A stretch of 64,000 bases of DNA from Lutraria lutraria (taxonomy: Eukaryota > Mollusca > Bivalvia > Venerida > Mactridae): positions 2,115,501 through 2,179,500 of the forward strand of contig OZ026836.1 in assembly GCA_964023205.1 (NCBI GenBank), given 5' to 3'. Below are positions 56,235-64,000 of this stretch, piece after piece. The notes under the pieces were generated by a model, which made no database searches, was not told the origin of the DNA, and saw nothing but the letters and a program-made list of their open reading frames with translations. Position numbers and translations under genes: made by a program. Within the stretch, counting starts at the first letter, position 1. Each line of letters starts with the position of its first letter.

Positions 56235-59200
56235 CTGAAAATATCACATACAACACGGAATGAGTTTAACAAATATGATAACAATGCAAGTGGTTTCTAC
56301 AATCATAACAATATAACACACTCAAGACTTACACCATGACTTACAATGTTGTAAAAAACTTCATCATAATCTTTGTTACTAATGAACTTAACAATATGTT
56401 ACATCAGTTTACAGTTCTGTTCTAGTTAATGCAGTATACATGTAGTTCAATCTTGTATGATATAGATTTACTAAAAACCTCCAATATCCTCGCAGGAATT
56501 ACAAACAGACATAAACTTGAGAGTACAAAAGACTAACAGAACCCACACATCATTTTGCTTCAAGTTTCAGTTATACGTCTTAATTTGTCTGTCTGTCATA
56601 TAATGACAGAATGATTTATCACTATATAGAGTTGTCTCCCTTCCATCATTTATCATCATTTCCTGCCAGACCTACTTCACTTTTATCAGACTTGTAGACA
56701 AAATATGCAGAAAATTGTGCTGAATTATAGATTTGTGTAAGTGCTGCATTAATGTACCATACATCATCATATTGTATCTCCCAGTACTTAATACAGACTA
56801 CAATATGGCAATGTAAATAGGACTAGACGCTTATTGAACGAATTCATACAGTAGATAGGCATACATAATATTTGGGTCAAACAGTCACCTCATTTACAGC
56901 AAAACTCTGTTCTACTTTTGTCTTAGAAAGTTCCAAACATAAGCAATCTTATAATGGATTCCACATTTCTTACATACTTCAGTAACTCCCCTTAGTTAAT
57001 GTTTGACTGTTAAAAATTGTGGAACAAATTCTGTAAGTTCAACTGAAAAGGAAATAGTAGAGAAGAGTAACTTACTAATGGGACAAGAAACTGTACAGTG
57101 AGCGACTCTGTGCCACCATATGTAGCCATCTCCATCATAAACCCTTTAACACATTTAAATACAAGCTCTGCTCTCTTCATGCACCATGGTATAGTCATCT
57201 CCTGAATTGTACAGTAATAAATGGTCATGAAACCAATTCAGGACATTGTTTCAATTTTAAAAAGTCTTACAGTAAAATGATGTCACATGTTTCATAAAGT
57301 GTATGTATTTTTGTGCCCCTGCTCTGAAAGATGGGGGGGACATACACATTTACTCATGTCCGTCCTTCTGTCCAAATATCTTGTATCACTCATATTTCAA
57401 GAAGCACTTGGTGCAGAGTTATAAAAATTACTCAGGAAAGTTTATCAGCATACAAAGTTATGCATAAAGGGGTTTAACCGTGTCATAGACTGATGACTCT
57501 GGAGTTATCTGCCCTTAAATTTGTATTTTAGTATCACTTACATGAAAATCTTGTTTCACACATAGTATACCATGACCAGAATGATAATATTAAAGTGGAC
57601 ACATTTCTAGTTAAAAAGTGAACTGAAAAACAACATCAACTTTAACAACCACTATCAGTATATCATAACCTGATTTGTATGCCAGTGATGTCATACAGTT
57701 TGTTTTATACACCATAAATAATAGTTATACTGACTATATTAAGTTAAGACAATGAATTAATGCAGAATAAATTGACTTACATGTATAATAATAACAACTA
57801 CAGTGCAACCTTACTTCAGCAACACCCTTTGGGGGAAGCATAGTTATGTTGTTGTGGTTGTTGTTGAGAGGATGTTGCTCTGGAGAGGTTAAATTAATAG
57901 TTAAATCGTACAGTGTGAAAATATACTGTTGTTGTTGATGGGAGGTTGTTGCTCAAGACAGAGACATGCTAGAGAGGTTGCACTGTACTTAAGACACATA
58001 TACTGTAATATCCTCATACTACAAAGCAGGACTTACAACAACTGGATAAAATCTAGACATTCAGCATTTCTAGATGAGACTCACTGCATGTTAATATTCA
58101 TAAAACAAGACTGTCCTAGCTAAGCATGATACAAGGTCATACATAAGTAAGATAAACATAACCATCACTTTGTATCAACAATACCGGTACAACATTAATG
58201 ATGCAAAGCAAAAGTAATATATCCACTGATAGTCAGATATTTAAGTCTAAACCACTAAAATAAATTATATATAATTCACAGTATAATTTCTAAATCTTCA
58301 AAGAGATGATTACAATCTGCTTGAAATTCACTTTGCCTACAGAATAAATAATCTACCATATATGGTTGTCTCATGTCTGCATCCCTGTATAATGGCTGAT
58401 TGAATAATACAGACAGTAGACAGAAATGTCACCAGTAGTAGATAAATAACCCTAAGGAAACAGACGTTGAATATTGACATTAAATATAGTACTTCCACTT
58501 CAGAAAACAAGCTAAATAACAGCTTGTTCTTCATTAAGGAAATGATTGATATGTTTACTATACTTACTATTTACTATAAAATGTTCCACTTTTGTGACTT
58601 TAATTGTATGTTTAGATTTTTAGTTAACTAACAGGTGATTTATGGTAGATGAAAAAACAAGTCACAGTAAAACGTACATACTATTTACGATAGAACACAC
58701 GTTTAGTTCACAGTAAACATATAAAAGGTGAATTACAGTAGATTACACATAGGTAGCTACAGGAGTACTCATTGTCAAGGGTCAGCTTGATGGCTTCATT
58801 ACAATAAATACTTCCAACACTCTTCATGTCTACATGAGAACTAAACACACACATAGTTGGAAAAAAGATGTATAGACGATCATCATAAATACTTAAATTA
58901 CTCGGACTCAGATCAGGAAACAATCCAGTGATGAAAAAATTAAGTAAACATTCACTTCACAGAATTAGAGTAAGGCCACAAATCATGTAAAATGTCACAG
59001 TTCATGTAAAGTGTTAAATTTCATGTAAAATGGCACAGCTCATGTAAAATGTCACAGTTTATGTAAAATGGCACAGTTCATGTGAAACGGCACAATTCAA
59101 GTAAAATGTCACATAAAAACCTTTCTGACTAGTTCAAACTATCTGACTCTGTAAGTTACAGAAGTTGAACACATTAGAATTCAACCAAATCGAAATATAA

Positions 59201-62200
59201 TATACATAATACATGTATTATTAGTACATGTAGATTTGTATACTCACCTCGTGCATTTCATGTGTAAGAAGTAAAGGTATAGTTAGTGTTGTTATATCGT
59301 ATCTACAGCACAGTTTGATGATGTTACGCATGGCAAGTATTATAGGATGTCTGGATGCTATATCACTACGTACTGAATCATCAGTAACAAGATGAAACAC
59401 TGTGTGCACTTCTGATAGATTGGAATGTTTGGTAAGATAAAAATCACCCGTGAACAACTTTCCAGTATGTCCTTGTGACTGAAAGATAGACAATTCAATT
59501 AGACACTTCATATGGGGCAGAGGAATTTAATAATTTAGCACAGAACACAATATCTTCAGTCAAATTTGTTATCTTGCATGGGGTTAGATTTTACAACCTC
59601 TTGATCAGTAGACCAATGCTCTAACCACTGAGCTAACTGGACATGTTTATCATCATAAACAATCAAGAACAATACTTCTAATATTGATAAAATAATTTTG
59701 GTTATGTTTTGCACATTCAACTAAATTGAGCTAACACCAAATAGAATTCACAGCAGATGAAAAAGTAAAATTGCATTATAGTTAATTAACTGAATGAAAA
59801 CTATTGCCTTTCTATACCACAATAAATTTACACTTAATAACAACCATTCCAGACACTACATAGGATTCTTTATTTATTTCATCGGATTAAATGGCTTTTT
59901 CAACATTATTTCTGTTTTATCGTTGCGGGCAGTTACCCTGGATTTCATTTAGTCCTTAACCAGTACTAACCACATTCTATCCGCAAGCTACTGCCAAGCT
60001 ACCCCACATAATTCAGAGGTGGAGGACAATTAAACATAGGATGTGATATCTTCAGTAAATTTTGTCACAGACTGATCAGTAGACTAACGCTCAAACACTG
60101 AGCTAACCAAACGGGCTCACTACATACGTAGGACCTACTGGTATATATTGAAATGATAACACACTCATAATATACCTGATTATCAGCACTGGATGAACTC
60201 CCACTACTCTTCAGACTGACTTTATCTACCTCTTCTGTGCTCCTCTTCCTTTTATCAGCTGCTTGTTTTAGCTCTTCTTCAATTTTCATAAATTGCTTAT
60301 CAAGATTCGGAAAATGAAAATCAGTGGATCGTTCGCAAACCTTCGCGAATTCTGAAAAAAAAGTCAAAATGCACAACAGATTAAACTGACTAATTCAATA
60401 TTCTTTTACAGAAATAAGGTTTGTGTTCGGAAGAATTAGTAGGGAAAGACTAGTTTTACAACATTTTGTGATGCAAAGCTTAAACCTTTCAATAAACAGT
60501 ACAAAGTCAATTTATCATTAAGCAAACTGATGAACAACTTCAAATAGACTTTAATACTGAACAACAAGTAATCCAGCTGCAATAAATACTTAATTTTTAA
60601 TGTCTGGCCCACACACCAAGAATACTTGATCAAAAGTGTTTTCAAACTGATCTTGATGTACCAATTGTGTAACATGTCTGCCTTCTGATATTTGTAAGTG
60701 TTCACAAATTACAGAAGTAACATTGGATTGGCTTAAAACATTACTGGAAAGTTCATGGCTGCTACTTCAGACAGACATTCTGATTTATCTTGATAGAACT
60801 TGCAGAGGAGGGATTGCTGCTCATGTTGCATATATATACAATGTATGTACACATAGGAAGTAGACAAACAATAAAGACAGATGATGTACATATATAAACA
60901 TTGAAACAATATACACAACGGGTGCAAATGTTGTAAACATTGAAACAATAAACACAACTGGTGCAAATGTTGTAAACATTGAAACAATAAACACAACTGG
61001 TGCGAATGTTGTAAACATTGAAACAATAAACACAACTGGCGCAAATGTTGTAAACATTGAAACAATAAACACAACTGATGCAAATGTTGTAAACATTGAA
61101 ACAATAAACACAACTGGTGCAAATGTTGTAAACATTGAAACAATAAACACAACTGGTGCAAATGTTGTAAACATTGAAACAATAAACACAACTGATGCAA
61201 ATGTTGTAAACATTGAAACAATAAACACAACTGGTGCAAATGTTGTAAACATTGAAACAATAAACACAACTGATGCAAATGTTGTAAACATTGAAACAAT
61301 AAACACAACTGGCGCAAATGTTGTAAACAATAAACACAACTGGTGCAAATGTTGTAAACATTGAAACAATAAACACAACTGGTGCAAATGTTGTAAACAT
61401 TGAAACAATAAACACAACTGGCGCAAATGTTGTAAACATTGAAACAATAAAAACAACTGGCGCAAATGTTGTAAACATTGAAACAATATACACAACAGGC
61501 GCAAATGTTGTAAACATTGAAACAATAAACACAACTGGTGCAAATGTTGTAAACATTGAAACAATGACAACTTTTATTACATGTAATACAATAATCTCAA
61601 GTATAAGAGTTAAGAACAATTATCTAACCTTTCTTAAGTCCAGTGTAAGAGTTAAGTCTATTATCAACCAGCATTATCATACCACATAGATTGTTGGAAT
61701 ATAAAGACATGGCAGTCTGTAATCTTTGTGGTTGTGGAACGAGAACACCGCTGAAAATGTTATCAATATTCAACAATAAATTAAAGTTTAAACAACCCAA
61801 TGTAAACCAAGGTAAATAATGATATTTGCCAATTTTAGATCAGTAGAACTTGATAATCTAATTAGTGACTAGAAATGTGTCTAGCGCAAAGTAAAAAAAG
61901 GGGCCATAACTCCTGTGAAAATGTTTGGATTTTAACAGAAATTTAACTTTACCTGTATTTTATTACTATACGAGGGTTGATCCAGAAATTCGTAGACAGT
62001 ATGTGTTAATCAAAAAGTAATATACGTAACAATGTTAAATTCCGTTTCCAGACTTACTGTACATTTGTCAATAATTCTGGAAAAAATTGTTGTAATTGGA
62101 CAAGTAATGAAATTTCTACACCATTTTAAGTTTACAGAGGTAAGGAGCAGCGGCCCAGGTCACAACGTCAAACACGACGTTATCAAAATTAATGATATAC

Positions 62201-63060
62201 AGTAACGTTTTCAGCACTTTGTCTCATAAGTTTTCAAAGTATTACCCATTTCAATGAAAGCATTGTTCATGTTGGTGAACCAATGGAGTCACTGAGTACT
62301 AGTATTATGGTATACCACTCTCAACCTACAGCTAATAAAACTTATCAGTTAATATCATGTGAAGATTTTGTAACAGTAGGACTCGGCCATTCTTAATAAA
62401 ACGCCGTGTCCACAACTTCTGGATCACCCCTCGTACAGCTTCATGTAAAATATGAAACCAATCCATGCAATATTTCTTGAGCTATCGCTCGGAACCCAAA
62501 ATTTGAAGGGATGGAAGGACGGACGGGTAACACTTTTATGCTCTTCCACCATTTTGAATGGCAGGGGCATAAAGAACAATGACTTAGTGAAAATAATTGC
62601 ATAAAATACATGGGTTAAAAAGTTGAAATTACAAAAAAACAGAACCCTAAGGAAAGAAAAAGACTAAGTATGGTTCAGACCTGTGAAAAAAGGTCATTTT
62701 AAGAGTTTGATTCCTTTGTTCCTGTGAATCCTCAATAAATATCCCTATCATGTCCTCTTTTTACAATCAGTTTTATATCATCGAAGAAAATTTACATTCT
62801 TACTTTGATTTCAAATGATCCCTTTTTCAGTTCTAATTCAAATCATTGCATTTAACTTGAAATATAAATCCATGCAATATTAATGTACACCTAAGGAGCA
62901 TGCAACATAATACAGCATCATAAACTTCTAGAGACATAAAATCTTTCATTTATTGTGAAATACTAAATGCCTTACCCCACAGTGTGCGGTTTATGTCTAC
63001 AAAGGTCAAGGGCACTTGCACTCAGTAACCTAAGATTATGTGTCGTCTTCATCTGTGCAC
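56124..63060 (-). CDS. FERRY3: FERRY3 (C12orf4) ortholog, C-terminal six exons (5' part off window)
   Basis: Six minus-strand exons join in frame to about 283 residues ending at TAG 56126-56124, roughly the C-terminal half of a protein of about 550 residues in human. Diagnostic stretches are [91 protein letters not shown] and [14 protein letters not shown], each with a close human counterpart in the same order. Known role: FERRY3 is a subunit of the five-part FERRY complex, a Rab5 effector that links mRNAs and ribosomes to early endosomes. Most upstream exons lie beyond 64000. The linker after DFHFP ([20 protein letters not shown]) is poorly conserved. The product is cytosolic; no signal or membrane segment is seen. 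Confidence 0.95.
57076..57201 (-). CDS. FERRY3: FERRY3 exon
   Basis: 42 codons, acceptor ACAATTCAG, donor [26 protein letters not shown] then FMMEMA and TVQFLVP, nearly identical to human. Confidence 0.95.
57315..57616 (+). mobile_element. Family C element, copy C4
   Basis: GTGCCCCTGCTCTGAAAGAT start, 'agttatctgcccttaaattt' in the body, GGACACATTTCTAGTTAAA end. It lies in a FERRY3 intron, antisense to that gene. The 3' hairpin left arm is lost. Confidence 0.6.
57801..57985. mobile_element. Family E MITE, copy E4 (best ends)
   Basis: CAGTGCAACC at left and GGTTGCACTG at right, flanked by TA on both sides (57799-57800 and 57986-57987). 185 bp, with internal words GAGGTTGTTGCTCAAGA and TTGTTGTTGAGAGG. 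TA duplication and CAGTG ends point to a Tc1/mariner-type MITE. Confidence 0.78.
57990..59247. other. FERRY3 intron without recognised genes
   Basis: AT-rich intron; only the 19-bp tandem repeat at 58984-59112 stands out. Confidence 0.5.
58984..59112. repeat. 19-bp tandem repeat, about 7 copies
   Basis: Unit CATGTAAAATGTCACAGTT with GGCAC and TTAAA variants, in a FERRY3 intron about 135 bp past the exon at 59248-59478 in the direction of transcription. Confidence 0.88.
59248..59478 (-). CDS. FERRY3: FERRY3 exon
   Basis: 77 codons, acceptor CTTTCAG, donor GTGAGT. Contains [20 protein letters not shown] and [18 protein letters not shown], the most conserved part of the protein. Confidence 0.95.
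59520..59643 (-). mobile_element. tRNA-derived SINE, copy T1
   Basis: Minus strand GTTAGCTCAGTGGTTAGAGC is a good A-box region; the B box is altered to GAGGTTGTAAAATCTAAC. It is followed by the same GACTGAAGATAT body start as T2. Confidence 0.65.
59870..60113 (-). mobile_element. tRNA-derived SINE, copy T2
   Basis: Minus strand GGTTAGCTCAGTGTTTGAGC head, CTACTGATCAGTCTGTGAC, then a body with TTGTCCTCCACCTCTGAATT and 'ggtagcttggcagtagcttg'. Longer than T1, same orientation, about 350 bp away. Confidence 0.6.
60176..60351 (-). CDS. FERRY3: FERRY3 exon
   Basis: 176 bp, acceptor TTTTTTCAG, donor [26 protein letters not shown] followed by a charged, Ser-rich linker ending SADNQ. Confidence 0.93.
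60352..61628. other. FERRY3 intron
   Basis: Contains the 39-bp array. 60440-60890 has no recognised element. Confidence 0.5.
60899..61566. repeat. 39-bp minisatellite, about 17 copies
   Basis: Unit CATTGAAACAATAAACACAA CTGGTGCAAATGTTGTAAA, with GGTG/GGCG/GATG variants and one shortened copy near 61325. As 39 is a multiple of three, all three minus-strand frames stay open and give ORFs of up to 285 codons that are not genes. Confidence 0.97.
61629..61750 (-). CDS. FERRY3: FERRY3 exon
   Basis: 122 bp, acceptor ACATTTTCAG, donor GTTAGA. Encodes [20 protein letters not shown] then [14 protein letters not shown]. The intron after it holds the 39-bp minisatellite. Confidence 0.93.
61876..62575 (-). 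mobile_element. Family C element, copy C5, split by a nested insertion
   Basis: On the minus strand the element starts TTTATGCCCCTGCCATTCAA at 62575 and ends ACACATTTCTAG near 61876. The body words 'catggattggtttcatattt' and 'cacaggagttatggcccctt' lie on opposite sides of a 463-bp insert. Confidence 0.75.
61971..62433. mobile_element. Nested mariner-type MITE (463 bp)
   Basis: Ends CGAGGGTTGATCCAGAAATT and its near-complement AACTTCTGGATCACCCCTCG, inverted repeats of about 26 bp, with TA on both sides (61969-61970, 62434-62435). Ends of the CGAGGG type with TA duplication are usual for mariner elements. No intact transposase. Confidence 0.8.
62580..62975. other. FERRY3 intron without recognised features
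   Basis: AT-rich, nothing supported. Confidence 0.5.
62976..63060 (-). CDS. FERRY3: FERRY3 exon (first in window)
   Basis: 85 bp, acceptor TTTTTGTAG, donor GTAAGG. Encodes [27 protein letters not shown]; human has [20 protein letters not shown]. Phases 1 in and 2 out. Confidence 0.92.
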
Positions 63061-63177
63061 CTACAAAAATACAAAAGTTTGTAATCATATGAATTATTGC
63101 GTCTCAAAATCGTTACCATAACGACATGAGAAAACTAATACACAAAAAGTAGCTGTACTTTGTTCGTCAATAACAAA

Positions 63178-63255
63178 GCTAATAAAAGAGATAGAACATA
63201 GTCTGTAACAAAACAACATAGTCTGTAAGAAAACAACATAGTCTGTAAGAAAACA
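63178..63255. repeat. 22-23-bp tandem repeat, 3 copies
   Basis: AACATAGTCTGTAAGAAAAC is repeated three times. Confidence 0.8.
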
Positions 63256-63537
63256 AAGTATTTAATACATTTTAAAAACCTACTTCATTTTATACATTTC
63301 TTTCATTGTGATAGGAACGTAATATGAAACTTGCGGTCTTGAAGAAATGTTATATAAATATGTTGCCATGACAACAGAGTACAAATACCAGCTGGTCTGT
63401 GAGATAAACAATTATCTACCAGTTTGTGGTATTTCATACCTCAATCAAACATACAGATGTGTTTTATGTGTTAAAGAGATACCAAATCTGTTCAATATTC
63501 AAGCATTATCTATTTAAACTATCTAATTAAACATATA

Positions 63538-63695
63538 CAGTACACATTCTCCAGAGCAGCCCTCACTTGAGCAACAACCTCCCTTTAACAACAGCACAAT
63601 TTTCCCATTGAACGATTTAACAATCAATGCAACAACCTCTCAACAACAACATAATTTTGCTACTCCCAAAGGGTGGTGCATTGGAGAGGTTAAAC
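63538..63695. mobile_element. Family E MITE, copy E5 (reverse orientation)
   Basis: CAGTACACATTCTCCAGAGC at left (after TA), GGAGAGGTTAAAC at right. The interior is the complement of E4 (GAGCAACAACCTCCC, CAACCTCTCAACAACAACA). Confidence 0.62.
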
Positions 63696-63960
63696 ATATA
63701 CATCTAACAGTGAACACTTCCAGTGTTATGTGTAATGATATGAAAGTTCAGCCGATATATGTGATGTTGTAGAAGACATTTTATTACATACACAACAGTA
63801 TGACCTTTTATATTGCGATCATTTCATCTACTAATGAACTGAAATTTGAATAATGATAAGAGGTAAATCAAACCATAGTACAAACATGTACTAGCCACAC
63901 ACATTTACATCACTATATCACTTATTGTATATTACAATGTTATATTTTTATGTTATGTAT

Positions 63961-64000
63961 GCATGTGAGGTCGCAGCATGTGAGGTCGCAGCATGTGAGG
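63961..64000. repeat. 15-bp tandem repeat running off the window
   Basis: GCATGTGAGGTCGCA repeats from 63961 to the last base; the array continues beyond the edge. Confidence 0.8.

Noticed and set aside
60733..61619. Three minus-strand ORFs of 194-285 codons
   Set aside because: 39-bp satellite within a FERRY3 intron; all three frames are open for the same reason.

Overview
This is eukaryotic genomic DNA, AT-rich and intron-rich, most likely from a bivalve mollusc. That placement is an inference from the style of the interspersed repeats (short non-autonomous elements with 'TTAGCTCACC' starts and hairpin ends around tandem cores of about 150 bp) and from the protein sequences; nothing here fixes the species. 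Two protein-coding genes occupy almost the whole window and point towards each other.

Gene 1, plus strand, about 639-55089, is an ortholog of ZGRF1: a DUF2439 N-terminal domain, a long acidic disordered middle, a GRF-type zinc finger, and a UPF1/DNA2-like superfamily 1 helicase. I could follow 34 coding exons with conventional GT/AG borders. The reading frame is consistent across every junction except where a 200-base run of N (42841-43040) removes the end of the zinc-finger exon. The first coding exon encodes only six residues. The DUF2439 domain is split by a 7.8 kb intron and then a 23 kb intron; these hold most of the repeats.

Gene 2, minus strand, 63060 down to 56124, is the C-terminal part of a FERRY3 (C12orf4) ortholog: six exons, frame-consistent to a stop. 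Its 5' exons lie beyond the right edge. The two stop codons are 1.03 kb apart, tail to tail.

Repeats. (1) Long minisatellites: 27-bp then 52-bp units (3545-5606), 46 bp x about 61 (22141-24970), 36 bp x about 33 (27125-28325), 38 bp x 7 (37510-37776), 47 bp x about 11 (50098-50590) and 39 bp x about 17 (60899-61566). Where the unit length is a multiple of three, or the array has no stops, long spurious ORFs appear; none is a gene. (2) Four families of short mobile elements (called A, B, C, D here). They share no obvious sequence but have one blueprint: a 5' inverted motif, its complement just inside the 3' end, a small hairpin, and a short T-rich terminus. This resembles Helentron-associated (HINE / 'pearl'-like) elements. 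(3) Several terminal-inverted-repeat MITEs: a Tc1/mariner-type family with TA target sites (E), a hAT-like element with a perfect 8-bp target duplication, and a mariner-type element nested inside a family C copy. (4) tRNA-derived SINEs of at least two families.

The genes: ZGRF1 orthologs act in homologous recombination and interstrand crosslink repair in the nucleus. FERRY3 is a subunit of the endosomal Rab5 effector complex that links mRNA and ribosomes to early endosomes. Nothing in the window suggests a functional link between them. The most notable features are the repeat architecture and three minisatellites beside ZGRF1 exons whose units carry extra copies of splice-site sequence.
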